DNA from: CAMDPA01 sp965223035
GTDB lineage: Bacteria; Pseudomonadota; Alphaproteobacteria; Rhizobiales; Hyphomicrobiaceae
Assembly: GCA_965223035.1 (NCBI GenBank)
Contig: OZ244980.1
Span: forward strand, 2,046,001 to 2,110,000
Direction of reading: 5' to 3'
DNA length: 64,000 bases
Shown here: positions 1-9,413 of the stretch, piece by piece
How positions within the stretch are numbered: the stretch's first letter is position 1
How the letters are laid out: every line of letters begins with the position of its first letter
The notes under the pieces: generated by a model
What the model was told of the DNA's origin: nothing
Seen by the model: the letters and a program-made list of their open reading frames with translations, nothing else
The model's database searches: none
Position numbers and translations under genes: made by a program

Positions 1-2783
1 CCGAATCGAAACGCCTGCCGGTTCATCTCGACGGCGGCGCCATTGAGCTCGATCGCCTGTTCAATTGCCGCCGCCGGGATCGGCACATGACCCAATTGAT
101 AGGCCAGTCCTAACAGCAGCATGTTGGCGGCGATCGAATCCCCGAACAGGCGCGTCGCGTAGCCATGGGCGTCGATCGCGTGGCATGGACCACCCTTTAC
201 TTTTTCGGCAATGGCAGCACGCAGGCCGTCGCCAGGCACCGCTAAGTCGGGGTCGCGGGTGAATGCGCCCGTCGTCATCTCATAGGTCGAGAAGACCACC
301 GCGGTCGCGCCGGGTTTCACCGCGTCGAGAATCTTGTTGGACGCGGTGACGACAAGATCGCCGCCGACGATCAAATCAGCGCCCCCGACCCCGACGCGGA
401 TGGCGTGAATGTCGGCGGGGCTTTTCGCGACCTTCATGTGGCAGGCAACGGCGCCGCCTTTTTGTGCAAGGCCGGTCATGTCGATCGAGCCGAAGCCCAA
501 GCCGGCCATGTGTGCGGCCTGGGCCAACACCGCACTGATCGTCACCACACCGGTGCCGCCGACACCATTGACGATCATGGCGTAGGGCGCATCGAGCGAC
601 GGTAGGTCCGGCTCCGGTAGTGCGCCGAGCATAGCGGCAACGCCGCTCTGCCGCTCGCCGTCAGCACTGGTCGATGATCGGGTTGGCTGGCCGGCTTTTT
701 TTATGCTGGCGCCGTGCAAGGTGACAAAGCTTGGGCAGAAGCCCTCAAGGCAGCTGAAATCCTTGTTGCAGGCCGATTGATCAATCTGCCGTTTGCGTCC
801 GAACGCGGTTTCCAGCGGCAATATCGCCACGCAGTTAGAGACAACACCACAGTCCCCGCATCCTTCACAGACGGCGGGGTTGATGTACACCCGCCGGTCG
901 GGGTCGGGGAACAGCCCGCGCTTGCGCCGCCGGCGCTTCTCCGCAGCGCAGGTTTGGTCGTAGATCAGGACGGTGACCCCAGGTGTCTCCGCCAATTGCC
1001 TTTGCACCGAGATCAGGTTGCGGCGGTGGTGAACCGCCACTACGGCGGGTAACTGGCCGGAGCCAGCGTATTTGTCAGGCTCGTCCGTCACCACGACGCA
1101 ACGGCGCACGCCTTCAGCCAAAACCTGACGGGCCATCTGCGCGACGGTGATGCCGCCATCCAGCGCTTGGCCGCCGGTCATCGCAACGGCGTCATTGTAG
1201 AGCAGCTTGAATGTGATGTTGGTTCCGGCGGCGACGGCGGCCCGGATCGGAAGACTGCCGGAATGGATATAGGTGCCGTCACCCAGGTTCTGGAACACGT
1301 GCTTTCGGGTCGAAAACGGAGCCTCACCGATCCAATTGGCGCCCTCCCCACCCATTTGCGTGAAGCCTTCGGTGTTGCGGTCCATCCACTGCACCATGTA
1401 ATGGCAGCCGATGCCGGCATACGCGCGCGCGTCCTTGGGCAAGCGGGTGGATGTGTTATGCGGACAGCCGGCGCAAAAGTAGGGTGTGCGCGGAAATCTG
1501 TCGGCCTGCGTTGCGCGGTTGCCGCGCAGCTGGTTGAGTTGGGCGACACGCGCCTTGAGATGTTCGCCGCCCGACCCGCGCTGGATCAGCCGGCCACCAA
1601 TCGAGAGCGCAAGCTCGGTCGGCTCAAGCGCGCCGAATGCCGGAAACAGCCAGTCGCGGATATCGTTGGCCTCACTGCGCTTGCCCAGCACGTCCGGCCG
1701 GTTGGGCTGATCGAATAGCTGCTCTTTGACTTGCGTTTCGATCAGCGAACGCTTCTCCTCGATCACCAGGATCAGATCGAGCCCATCGGCGAAGCGCTGC
1801 AGGCCTTCGGGTTCCAGCGGCCAGGTCATGGCGACCTTGTAGAGCCGCAGCCCCAGTTCGTTGGCCTTGACCTCGTCGATGCCCAGCTCATCCAACGCGG
1901 CGCGCGTGTCGAGGTAGCTTTTGCCGGTGGTGATGATGCCGATCTTGGCGTTGCTGCCGCCTGACATCACGATCCGGTCCAGGCGATTGGTCTTGGCAAA
2001 GGCCAGCATCGCCCGGCGCTTGAAATCGTGGAGCCGTTGCTCCTTTTCCAACGGCGTATCGCCCAACCTGATGTTGAGGCCGCCCGGCGGCATGCGAAAT
2101 TCGTCGTCGCTGGGCAGCTCAATGGTGACGCGGTCTAACCGGCCGTCGACGGTCGCCGTCGATTCAATGTTATCCTTAACGCACTTGAGGCTGACCCATA
2201 CCCCCGCATAACGTGACAGTGCGAACCCATAAAGACCGTAGTCCAGCAGCTCTTGCACGCCGGCCGGGTTCAGGACGGGGATCATGAAATCGACCATCGC
2301 GAACTCGGACTGGTGGGCACTGGTCGAGCTTTCACAGGTATGATCGTCACCCAACAGCGCCACCACGCCGCCATGCTTGGAGCTGCCGGCGTGATTGGCA
2401 TGCCGGAACACATCACCGGTGCGATCGACTCCGGGGCCTTTGCCGTACCATAGCCCGAACACGCCGTCGTACTTGCCTTCCCCGCGTAGCTCCGCTTGCT
2501 GGCATCCCCACAGCGCGGTGGCGGCCAAATCCTCATTGAGGCCCGGCTGAAACACGATGTCGTTTTGCGCAATCAAGCCGGCGGCGCGTTGAAAGGCGAC
2601 CTCAAGGCCTGCGATCGGCGAGCCGCGATAGCCCGTAACATAGCCGGCTGTCTGTAGCCCAGCCTGGCGGTCGCGCACCTTTTGCATGAGCATGAGGCGC
2701 ACGATCGCCTGCGTCCCGGTCAGCAATTGATGCTGCTGATCAAGATCGAATTTGTCGTCCAACGTGTGGGCGTGCTTGGCCAT
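1..2783 (-). CDS. Indolepyruvate ferredoxin oxidoreductase, fused alpha/gamma type (3'-truncated by window edge)
   Basis: ThDP- and Fe-S-dependent oxidative decarboxylation of aryl-pyruvates (indolepyruvate, phenylpyruvate) to aryl-acyl-CoA with ferredoxin as acceptor. About 927 residues are visible; the family is usually near 1150-1200, so the C-terminus lies beyond the window. Residues 51-56 read GYRGSP, the N-terminal ThDP-family motif; a central ThDP-binding half follows; from residue 639 there is a ferredoxin-like cluster, CEGCGDC, then CNKDFSC. The visible end is the start of the gamma domain (GVGGTG, then AIELNG). The reading frame stays open from 2783 to base 1. Start ATG at 2783. It is monocistronic as far as visible, with no gene on the upstream side for 460 bp. 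Assignment to the family is firm; the exact substrate is inferred. Confidence 0.93.
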   Translation of the reverse strand, partial: MAKHAHTLDDKFDLDQQHQLLTGTQAIVRLMLMQKVRDRQAGLQTAGYVTGYRGSPIAGLEVAFQRAAGLIAQNDIVFQPGLNEDLAATALWGCQQAELRGEGKYDGVFGLWYGKGPGVDRTGDVFRHANHAGSSKHGGVVALLGDDHTCESSTSAHQSEFAMVDFMIPVLNPAGVQELLDYGLYGFALSRYAGVWVSLKCVKDNIESTATVDGRLDRVTIELPSDDEFRMPPGGLNIRLGDTPLEKEQRLHDFKRRAMLAFAKTNRLDRIVMSGGSNAKIGIITTGKSYLDTRAALDELGIDEVKANELGLRLYKVAMTWPLEPEGLQRFADGLDLILVIEEKRSLIETQVKEQLFDQPNRPDVLGKRSEANDIRDWLFPAFGALEPTELALSIGGRLIQRGSGGEHLKARVAQLNQLRGNRATQADRFPRTPYFCAGCPHNTSTRLPKDARAYAGIGCHYMVQWMDRNTEGFTQMGGEGANWIGEAPFSTRKHVFQNLGDGTYIHSGSLPIRAAVAAGTNITFKLLYNDAVAMTGGQALDGGITVAQMARQVLAEGVRRCVVVTDEPDKYAGSGQLPAVVAVHHRRNLISVQRQLAETPGVTVLIYDQTCAAEKRRRRKRGLFPDPDRRVYINPAVCEGCGDCGVVSNCVAILPLETAFGRKRQIDQSACNKDFSCLEGFCPSFVTLHGASIKKAGQPTRSSTSADGERQSGVAAMLGALPEPDLPSLDAPYAMIVNGVGGTGVVTISAVLAQAAHMAGLGFGSIDMTGLAQKGGAVACHMKVAKSPADIHAIRVGVGGADLIVGGDLVVTASNKILDAVKPGATAVVFSTYEMTTGAFTRDPDLAVPGDGLRAAIAEKVKGGPCHAIDAHGYATRLFGDSIAANMLLLGLAYQLGHVPIPAAAIEQAIELNGAAVEMNRQAFRF

Positions 2784-3185
2784 GGGTCCCGCCTGCAATC
2801 CACGATGGCTGCTTACCGACGAAGACGTCGACAGCGCAACGTTGCTGATATGTGGGGGCGACCGCGGTCGGCTGCCAGCCGCCAGTGGGGTCACCGTAAC
2901 GGGCGGCGGGGGATTCGGCTATGCAACTCGAACGAATTGTGAACGGTTTACAGCAGGCGCCAAATCGGCGGGCCTGCCACTTGGGCCTCACTGCGCTCGC
3001 GCATCCATCAGCGCCCTGGCGTCACGTGGGCAAAGGATCGCTCTGCGACCGGCCGGACCAGCGTGCTGACCGCGTCTGCCAGCGGCTGCGGCCTGTGGTA
3101 GATGACTTGAGACACGTCAACCAGCGCCGCAACTGGGCCTCATGCTTCGATCTAGATCATCGTGGCTAAAGTGGAGAGCAGCTTT
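2784..3185. other. Intergenic region upstream of the indolepyruvate oxidoreductase gene
   Basis: About 400 bases without a convincing gene; it should hold the promoter of the minus-strand oxidoreductase. Short open frames on both strands lack ribosome binding sites and resemble nothing I know. A CTAGATCATC string at 3152-3161 matches the terminus of the repeats described below, so part of this stretch may be repeat-derived. Confidence 0.4.
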
Positions 3186-3237
3186 CTGCCTTTTGATCGG
3201 GATCGGTCCGATTCCGATCAAAAGGCAGGTTGGTCTA
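3186..3237. repeat. Type 1 palindromic repeat, copy 1
   Basis: A perfect 15-bp stem (CTGCCTTTTGATCGG at 3186-3200, its complement at 3214-3228) followed by the GGTTGGTCTA tail. It sits six bases beyond the stop codon of the minus-strand gene ending at 3243 and could act as its transcription terminator. Confidence 0.85.
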
Positions 3238-3242
3238 ACCGA

Positions 3243-4034
3243 TCAGAAACTGCTGTCTCCCAGCGCCTGCCTAATCCAGTCAGTATTTTTATTGGTGCGG
3301 GGCCGCGAGGCTCGGCGCGGTGTCGGGTCCGGCGGTGCGAGCAGATCTGGATCAGGGATGTCGACGACGAGGGCGTCTGCGCCCGGCTGCACTGGTGGAT
3401 TGAATTGATCGCTCGGAGCCGCAACGGCAGGGAAGCGCATCTGCAGCGGAACATCGCTGGCTGCCCGCGCGTCGGCGTTTTGGGTGGTCTCCACATCCGG
3501 AACGCAACGGCCCGCTTGCATCGACTGCCCGATGGGGCAGCGCGCGTCGCACACCTGTCCCATCTGGGCGCGCAGCATAGGGAGCAAAATGCGATCTGGC
3601 TGGGTTGTGGGCAGCGATGCATTGATCCGCGACAAGAAGGCGACCACGGCCGGTCGCGTCGCCGACCAACTCGATCCGAGCCGTCGGCGATAGCAGCCAA
3701 CCCGCCGTAATTCGCGCTGCAGCAACAGCACCAGATCGGCGTTGGCGTCACCGGAAAGGACGTCGGGCGCGGGCGGGCTCACCACGCGCGCCTCGCTGAT
3801 CTCAGGTTGTTGGGGTGGAGCCGGCGGGCGGGCCGGAGCCACCGTTGCAGGGGGTTGAGAGGGGCGCTGATTTGCCGTCTTCGTCGGCGTGACTTGAGCC
3901 GGTAGGGCGGACGCCTGATCGCGCCTCGGCTCGGCCGCTTCGACCAGGCGGTCGCCGGTTTCCACGCGATCGAGGACATATGGCGCAAACGTCCAAGCCG
4001 CGATCAGCAAGAGTGCACCCACGACAAATTGCAT
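3243..4034 (-). CDS. Membrane-anchored proline-rich protein with peptidoglycan-binding-like segment
   Basis: Function not known. From the ATG at 4034 the protein has 263 residues: a hydrophobic N-terminal anchor (MQFVVGALLLIAAWTFAPYV), a Pro/Ala-rich linker to about residue 95, then a segment with leucine-rich helix and VGCYRRRLGSSW that resembles the short C-terminal modules (QRELxRxGCYxGxxxGxW) found after caspase-like or peptidoglycan-binding domains in alphaproteobacteria. A second Cys cluster (CDARCPIGQ..AGRCVP) follows. A longer frame to 4100 exists, but the anchor starts naturally at 4034. Probably an envelope protein; role inferred only from topology. A type 1 repeat lies just downstream. 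Confidence 0.65.
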   Translation of the reverse strand: MQFVVGALLLIAAWTFAPYVLDRVETGDRLVEAAEPRRDQASALPAQVTPTKTANQRPSQPPATVAPARPPAPPQQPEISEARVVSPPAPDVLSGDANADLVLLLQRELRRVGCYRRRLGSSWSATRPAVVAFLSRINASLPTTQPDRILLPMLRAQMGQVCDARCPIGQSMQAGRCVPDVETTQNADARAASDVPLQMRFPAVAAPSDQFNPPVQPGADALVVDIPDPDLLAPPDPTPRRASRPRTNKNTDWIRQALGDSSF

Positions 4035-4397
4035 ATAACACCGTTCTCTGGCATCGCGGTCAGGTCGCACCCGGATCAGCCAAGCGCAGCACCGCACCAT
4101 ATTATCGGTTTACGACAGGAAGCTTTCGCGTTGCTTACTGCCGGACGAATCGTGTGCGCAACAATTAACCATACGTAAACAGACTATCTGTGGAGGCATG
4201 GCAAGTCAATCGGACCATCGCTCCGGGTTCCTTCCGGTTAACAATGAATGTGGCCGCACTTCCGATCGGGAGCACGGCCTTGGCGAACCGACAGGCGCGT
4301 GGATCACAACAGGCGCGTGGATGACAACATCGGCATGGATGATGAACAATCCGCCCTCCGGGTCGCACGCAATTTGCCTTTAGTATGATGGTGTTAG
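4035..4397. other. Intergenic region with an 18-bp imperfect tandem repeat
   Basis: No secure gene. Near 4290-4345 there are about two and a half imperfect copies of an 18-nt unit (core GGCGCGTGGAT). In the plus frame at 4198-4383 these read as TGAWIT, TGAWMT, TSAWMM hexapeptides inside a 61-codon frame with ATG at 4198 preceded by GGAGGC, which is too close for a normal ribosome binding site. Coding status is doubtful. Confidence 0.35.
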
Positions 4398-4518
4398 AGC
4401 GTTTCTGTGTTCGCTGGAACGGTCCCGCTCCCCCGCCCGGCCACCGACAATATCTTGCCAGTGCGCGAATGGGCATGGCCGGCTGGCCAAGGCCAATCCG
4501 CTTCACGCGGACATGATG
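4398..4518 (+). repeat. Type 2 intergenic element, copy A
   Basis: Begins GCGTTTCTGTGTTCGCTGGAAC, split here as GCGTTTC then GCTGGAACGGTCCCGC, continues with CCCCGCCCGGCCACC and ends with GCGGACATGATGG. The same left and right boundaries recur in the other type 2 copies. No open frame crosses it convincingly. Confidence 0.7.
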
Positions 4519-4747
4519 GAGGCACCGAATGGTGGCCTTGCCCGGTGCGATGCTGGATCATTGTGCGGCCGCCACGGCGCCAGGGTGGGTGCGCTATCTC
4601 CGATCAAGAGGGGCTCGGCTGGTTGCTCGCGCAACCGAGAGCTGCGGCGACTGTTACAACTGAACATGGTGTTTTTACTTCCGCGAAGGGTGAAATTCGC
4701 GTTAATATGGGGTCGAACAATCCGGTGTTTTCGGGTGGCAGATTGTC

Positions 4748-5551
4748 ATGTTGGAACTAGCGTTGGTCGCGACGGTCTTGTTGAGCGCATGCGTCGTGTT
4801 GCTGTTGCGGTCCCATCGGGTCCGGCTTTACCGTGAGATGACGGATCGTCAGCAGGCGATGCGCCAAAATTTCTCGGCTGGCGGAGCTGCATCGCTGGTC
4901 GCGCGTCGGTTGCCGACATTCGATGAATACCTTGCCGTCTTGCCCAACGCTTTGCCCGACGATCAGTTCCAAGCGTTGGCGGGCGAAATCGAAAAGCTCA
5001 ACCGGACGGAGCGCAGCTACCTGCCCACGCACAAGAAGGGCGGTACGGTCGCTTACGAGACGTTGTGCAGCCAAGCACCGGGGGTGGTGGCTTTCTATAT
5101 GTCCCATGAAGTGCGTGAACTGATCTCTGGGATCGTCGGCGTCGATGTGGTGCCGACGCCGGTGCACGATCAAAGCTCCTGCTCGGTGCTGTTTTATGAG
5201 CAGCCCGGTGATCACATCGGATGGCATTTTGACCACAACTTCTACAGGGGGCGGCATTTCACCGTGTTATTGGCGATCGTCAATCGTAATGCGACCCATG
5301 ACGGACTTTCAGCCGCCCGCCTGTTTGGCAAGATCGGCAAAGAAGAGCGCGAGATTCCGACCCCGCCTAACGAGCTCGTCGTGTTTGAAGGCGCGCGCAT
5401 CGTCCACAAGGCCACGCCGATCGACAAAGGCGAGCGTCGGGTGGTGCTGTCCATGACGTTTTGCACCGATCCGCGCAACTCATTGCTGCAAGGCGCGGCA
5501 AGACGCATCAAAGATACCGCTTTCTTCGGCATCAGGGCGTTGTGGACCTAG
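4748..5551 (+). CDS. Membrane-anchored Fe(II)/2-oxoglutarate-dependent oxygenase (prolyl-4-hydroxylase-like)
   Basis: 267 residues. A single N-terminal membrane segment (about residues 3-20) precedes a cytosolic double-stranded beta-helix domain. Iron ligands can be read as H160-F-D162 (in GWHFDHN) and distal H220 (RIVHKATP), with R230/R231 (GERRVVLS) as the 2-oxoglutarate anchor, so the enzyme looks intact. The family hydroxylates proline or other protein side chains; the substrate here is unknown. The ATG at 4748 follows an AT-rich leader. The TAG stop at 5549-5551 is supplied by the CTAGATCAT terminus of the adjoining type 2 element. Confidence 0.82.
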   Translation: MLELALVATVLLSACVVLLLRSHRVRLYREMTDRQQAMRQNFSAGGAASLVARRLPTFDEYLAVLPNALPDDQFQALAGEIEKLNRTERSYLPTHKKGGTVAYETLCSQAPGVVAFYMSHEVRELISGIVGVDVVPTPVHDQSSCSVLFYEQPGDHIGWHFDHNFYRGRHFTVLLAIVNRNATHDGLSAARLFGKIGKEEREIPTPPNELVVFEGARIVHKATPIDKGERRVVLSMTFCTDPRNSLLQGAARRIKDTAFFGIRALWT

Positions 5552-5650
5552 ATCATGTCCGCCTTTTGGGCGGATCAGCCTTGGCCGGTTCGCCCACCAC
5601 CCCACCACCGACGCAGGTGAGCCGTCGTGGTCGGGCCGGGACCGGTAGGG
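5548..5650 (-). repeat. Type 2 intergenic element, copy B (reverse orientation)
   Basis: Starts CTAGATCATGTCCGCC with the inverted pair CCGCCTTTTGGGCGG, the conserved right end of the family read backwards, then GC-rich inverted sequences. The GGATGGTTC left end is not clear, so this copy is partial or diverged. Its first TAG is the stop codon of the oxygenase gene. Confidence 0.6.
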
Positions 5651-5662
5651 TCACAGCTGACG

Positions 5663-5725
5663 CTAGATCATCGCGCCTTAAATCGGAACCGCAATGCCGG
5701 TTCCGATTTAAGGCAGGTTGCTCTA
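5663..5725. repeat. Type 1 palindromic repeat, copy 2
   Basis: CTAGATCATCGCGCC followed by a long stem (TTAAATCGGAACCG paired with CGGTTCCGATTTAA) and the AGGCAGGTTGCTCTA end. Lies between two convergent genes, so it may terminate both. Confidence 0.9.
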
Positions 5726-5755
5726 AAGTGCCATAGTCCAACTACGAGCCGCACG

Positions 5756-6559
5756 CTATCTGCTATAATACGATTTGACGTTGGCGGGACCCCGCCGGAC
5801 GATGATTTTGAGGGGTTGGTCGGCCGTAGCGCCAGCGGGAGATGGGGCGGAACCGACCGGTTTGGATGAACGCCTGGCAGATCGGCCGTAACACCCCGCC
5901 ATGCAGCGCACCGCGCTCGGGGGGCGTCGGGCCTCGGGGTGCTGCGCATCCGAGCCACTTTCGGTGGCTGTGATATTAGGTATGGGAATTGCCGCCGGAC
6001 GCGGCGCGGACGGTCGTTGGCTGGACACAGCGACCGGTTTGGCGGCGGCCGCTGCAGGGGCCTTTGCGCCGGTTGGTGTCCGCTGTTTTGGGCCGATCGT
6101 CCCGGCCGGCTGCGGGTCAGGCGTCGGGGGCTCGTGCAGGGTTCCCCGCAAAGGCGCTTGCTGGGGTCGTGGAACTGGCTTGCTGCCTCGGCCAGCTTGG
6201 TTGGCCCGGTGGGGCTTGGCAGACCATGCAGGCTCGGCATCGGACGCTTGGCCGGCGGGCTGAGACGCTGCGGTGATCGCGCGGCGCGATGATGTTGACG
6301 TCGAGGCCGGCGGTGTCAAGCGCTGGTGCGCGTTTGCGCCTAGCGCTACGTTGTCGGCGGGGGTCGGCTTGGGCTGCGGCCCTGGGCCACCCAACAACAG
6401 CCAAGCCAGCGCACCAACCGCTGCCAGCAAGCCGATGCCCATGAACACCGGCATGCCGAGGTTGCGTGAGGATGTCTGCACCGCTGCCGGCATGCCTGCA
6501 CGCCCGTGCTGCCTGGTGTCGGATGAGGGGCTGGCGGTCGAATCGTCTGAGCTGGCCAT
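5756..6559 (-). CDS. Membrane-anchored Pro/Ala-rich hypothetical protein
   Basis: Function unknown. 267 residues from ATG at 6559 (a frame to 6583 also exists). Residues 1-33 are polar, one membrane segment follows (LGMPVFMGIGLLAAVGALAW), then about 200 residues of low-complexity Pro/Ala/Ser/Thr/Arg linker. A short C-terminal CMAGCYGRS motif recalls the GCY motif of the 3243-4034 protein, so the two may be distant relatives of one envelope family. Low complexity on both strands makes gene prediction weaker here; the single anchor and the continuous long frame support it. Confidence 0.55.
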   Translation of the reverse strand: MASSDDSTASPSSDTRQHGRAGMPAAVQTSSRNLGMPVFMGIGLLAAVGALAWLLLGGPGPQPKPTPADNVALGANAHQRLTPPASTSTSSRRAITAASQPAGQASDAEPAWSAKPHRANQAGRGSKPVPRPQQAPLRGTLHEPPTPDPQPAGTIGPKQRTPTGAKAPAAAAAKPVAVSSQRPSAPRPAAIPIPNITATESGSDAQHPEARRPPSAVRCMAGCYGRSARRSSKPVGSAPSPAGATADQPLKIIVRRGPANVKSYYSR

Positions 6560-6722
6560 GCGAAACTCACTAATATAAATCAACTGCGTGGCATTGAGCC
6601 GGTGATGACGGCCGCCATAGTGTGCGCCATTGCAGCCGGGCTGCCGACGCCTGAATCAGTCATCGTCAGCACCGGAACCGACGCCGGCATCGTGCTGCCA
6701 ACGCGCATCGCGACCACCCAGC
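6560..6722. other. Upstream region of the 5756-6559 gene
   Basis: No gene recognised; presumably contains the promoter of the minus-strand anchored protein. Confidence 0.3.
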
Positions 6723-6953
6723 TTAGGCACAGCGCGTTAACGATTGGTGAGCCGTCAAGCCCAACAGATGCGTTAGGATTTTGCGGCCGCGTGACGTTTT
6801 CGGAAAGCGCCAGCCGTCGCCCTGAGCCGTCTGCACCCGGGCCGGAACCGGGATCCGCTTGTCGGGTGGTGGCACGCCCGTCCGGATCAGCCGGCGAAGA
6901 TCGTTCAGCAGTTTGGTATTCTCGGCATACCCCGAGGGATTGAGCGCGAACAC
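6723..6953 (-). pseudogene. Possible truncated gene fragment next to a type 1 repeat
   Basis: A 76-codon frame from a GTG at 6953 with strongly GC-rich third positions and a plausible helical sequence (AENTKLLNDLRRLIRTG). The frame runs open backwards into the repeat at 6961-7021 before meeting a stop, and no ribosome binding site precedes the GTG. This looks like the tail of a gene cut off by the repeat, or a small hypothetical gene. No family recognised. Confidence 0.3.
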
Positions 6954-6960
6954 GTCAGTG

Positions 6961-7021
6961 CTAGAGCAACCTGCCTTTAATCGGAATCGGAGCGATCCCG
7001 ATTAAAGGCGCGATGATCTAG
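6961..7021. repeat. Type 1 palindromic repeat, copy 3
   Basis: Both ends complete: CTAGAGCAACCTGCC on the left and GCGCGATGATCTAG on the right, stem TTTAATCGG/CCGATTAAA. It abuts a type 2 element on the right. Confidence 0.9.
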
Positions 7022-7130
7022 CGCATTGCAGCGGTGGCTGGAACCATCCCGGGTTCCCATCCGGGCACCCGATGGCACGATATTGTGGCTGGCCGGAAAG
7101 GCCGATCCGCCAAATGCTGACATGAATTGG
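7022..7130 (+). repeat. Type 2 intergenic element, copy C
   Basis: GGCTGGAACCATCCCGG near the left end, an internal inverted pair around ATCCGGGCACCCGATGG, then CTGGCCGG and GATCCGCC with a diverged GACATGA right end. Directly follows type 1 copy 3, close to the end of the lytic transglycosylase gene. Confidence 0.7.
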
Positions 7131-7154
7131 CCTGGGATCGGCATCACGTGCTGC

Positions 7155-9413
7155 TCAGCGCAGGCGTGCCCTAGCCGCCGTCGGCTCGGTTCGGGCGTCG
7201 CCCCTGCCGATCCGTCCGCGCACCAAATCCTCGGCCAGCCGGATCGCGACCGGACCAGACCCCAACCGTGCCCGATAGACCTGCACGTTGGACAGCACCT
7301 TCTGCACGTATTTTCGGGTCTCCTCGAATGGAATCCGGTGAATCCAATCGATCGGATCGACACCTGAGCGACGCGGGTCGCCAAACTCTCTCATCCACTG
7401 TCTCGCGCGACCCGGTCCCGCATTATAGCCTGCGATGCCGAGCAGATAACTGCCGTTGAACTCGCCCATGCGATCGCCGACGTAGGCGGTGGCGATCTTG
7501 GTGTTATAGGCGTTGTCGCGCATCAGGCGGGAGATGTTGCAGCGAATTTTGTAGTCACGGCAGACATGCCGCGCCGTTATCGGCATCACCTGCAAGATGC
7601 CGCGCGCTCCAGCTCCCGATTTGGTCTGCCCATTGAATTCGCTTTCTTGGCGCGCCAATCCGAGCAGCAAGGCCATCTCCGGGATCGGACGACGCAGCGG
7701 CTTGAAGGTCGGGAACGCATGCACGGGATAACTGAATGTGCGCACGTTGAAGCCACGCGCTACGCCGGCTTTGCCGACGCGAACGGCCATCTGCGTGTCG
7801 CCGATCATATTGGCCAGATGCGCCAGCATCGCGACCTCCGCCTCGCTCTTCAGCACGCGACGCAGCCTCACGAACTGCGCGCGCGTGATTTTGCGCCCCA
7901 GCTTCGCCTTGTGCGCCACCACGATCGCCTTGACGGCGTCACTGGTCACGAAACGTCGGACCTGGGCCGGGGTCGGCGGCTTTGGCGGGACGATTTCAAT
8001 GTGGGCGGCCGACCGGCCAAGCTTGAGCCGCGCCAAATGCGCATGAAACGTGTCGATAAAACTGGCAGCCTTTTCATAGGCGGCACGCGCCTTCTGCTGT
8101 CGCCCGAGCGCCTCCAGCGCGCGGCCTAGCCAATAGGCGCTTTTCGAAGCGCTCAACGGACCATCGGCATTGTTTTGCATCACCTGGAAATGACGCAGGG
8201 CAAGCTCCGGCTTTTTGAGGTAGCGCAAGGCCAACCAGCCGGCGTGGAAGGCTTGGTCCTTGGCGGGGTTGATCGATAGCGGGCCGGCGGCCTTGCCCAC
8301 CTGGTAGGCGAGCTTCGCCTTGCCGTATTTCAACAGGGCGTAGATCGTGGCTCGGCGTTCGATCCACCAACTATCGGGGTCGACGATCTGATCAGGATCA
8401 AGCGACGCGGCTTGCAGGCGCTTGGCGGCCGCGGTGATGCGCTTGGCGCGCCGCAGCGCTTGGACGCGCTGGAACGCCAAGCCCCAATCGCTGGCGTCCG
8501 GCTGCGAGAACTTCGACAGCCGGGTGAGCCCTTTACGAGAACGCAGGAACACCGTTAAGCGCGCCTTGACCTTGCGACGCTCGGCCGCCGGAAGCAGGGG
8601 CAAGAGCTTGCGAACATAGCGCGCGCGGGCGCGACGCTGAGTGGTCCAGCGGACCTGGTCCATCAACCTGCGATCAATCCGCCACTTGTGATCCTGGCGC
8701 CGCAGCATCCGCTTGAAGCGGGCGAGGAAGGCAGGCTCTAAATCGGAAGAAAAGGTGTGATCTCGCCAGGCATCGCGGGCCGACTGGATCGCCTCTTCGT
8801 TCTGCCCCAGGGTCAGGTAGGCCGAAGCAAGAGCTGCATGGCCGGCCCCGGTGGTCGGCGGCTGTTGCTTGAATTGGGCCACGATGTCCCGCGCCGAACC
8901 GCCGTTGACAAAAATCGCTTCTTCGTGACGCTCGATCAACGTCCTGCGGCTGCCCCACCCGGGGTTGGCGGTCAGGAATTCCCGATATTCTGCGGCCGCT
9001 GCCAGGCCCGCGCGTAGGCGATACCAGTCCACCAGCTTGCGCGCGACGGGATGTTGTATCAGGCCGCGAAGTGCGGTGGCGGCACCCTGATCACGCTTGT
9101 CGATACGCTTGACTGCAGCTTTCAAAAGATCTGCGTCGGTGGCTGAGATCTTCAGATCCCGCAGCGGTTTGAGGGCGTCGTCGTAGCGGGCCAAATGGGC
9201 TTTCTCGGCCGCGAGATTGCCGGCGCGTGGCGTTGCGACCAGGCCGTTTCGGGCCGATTGGGCCGCGACCTCAGATGCGACCTGGGACGCGACGGTGGCC
9301 AACACCGCCAGGGTGGTAACGCCAACAATCAGGTGCTTGAGCACAAAGTGAAGGGGCCGTCGCGCGGACAACGGCGCGGAGCAAAAATCGAAGGGTCGAG
9401 CCTCAAGTCGCAT
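7155..9413 (-). CDS. Soluble lytic murein transglycosylase (SLT family)
   Basis: Periplasmic enzyme cleaving the MurNAc-GlcNAc bond of peptidoglycan to 1,6-anhydro products. 752 residues. N-terminal export signal about residues 22-52 (ending VAAQSA), then a long alpha-helical superhelix, then the SLT catalytic domain: catalytic Glu590 in ARQESEFN, the GARGILQVMP motif, and LGIAGYNAGPGRARQW. Length and order match Slt70-type enzymes. An alternative start a little downstream would shorten the basic leader but leave the signal intact. Divergent from dapA with a 287-bp gap. No sign of disruption. Confidence 0.92.
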   Translation of the reverse strand: MRLEARPFDFCSAPLSARRPLHFVLKHLIVGVTTLAVLATVASQVASEVAAQSARNGLVATPRAGNLAAEKAHLARYDDALKPLRDLKISATDADLLKAAVKRIDKRDQGAATALRGLIQHPVARKLVDWYRLRAGLAAAAEYREFLTANPGWGSRRTLIERHEEAIFVNGGSARDIVAQFKQQPPTTGAGHAALASAYLTLGQNEEAIQSARDAWRDHTFSSDLEPAFLARFKRMLRRQDHKWRIDRRLMDQVRWTTQRRARARYVRKLLPLLPAAERRKVKARLTVFLRSRKGLTRLSKFSQPDASDWGLAFQRVQALRRAKRITAAAKRLQAASLDPDQIVDPDSWWIERRATIYALLKYGKAKLAYQVGKAAGPLSINPAKDQAFHAGWLALRYLKKPELALRHFQVMQNNADGPLSASKSAYWLGRALEALGRQQKARAAYEKAASFIDTFHAHLARLKLGRSAAHIEIVPPKPPTPAQVRRFVTSDAVKAIVVAHKAKLGRKITRAQFVRLRRVLKSEAEVAMLAHLANMIGDTQMAVRVGKAGVARGFNVRTFSYPVHAFPTFKPLRRPIPEMALLLGLARQESEFNGQTKSGAGARGILQVMPITARHVCRDYKIRCNISRLMRDNAYNTKIATAYVGDRMGEFNGSYLLGIAGYNAGPGRARQWMREFGDPRRSGVDPIDWIHRIPFEETRKYVQKVLSNVQVYRARLGSGPVAIRLAEDLVRGRIGRGDARTEPTAARARLR

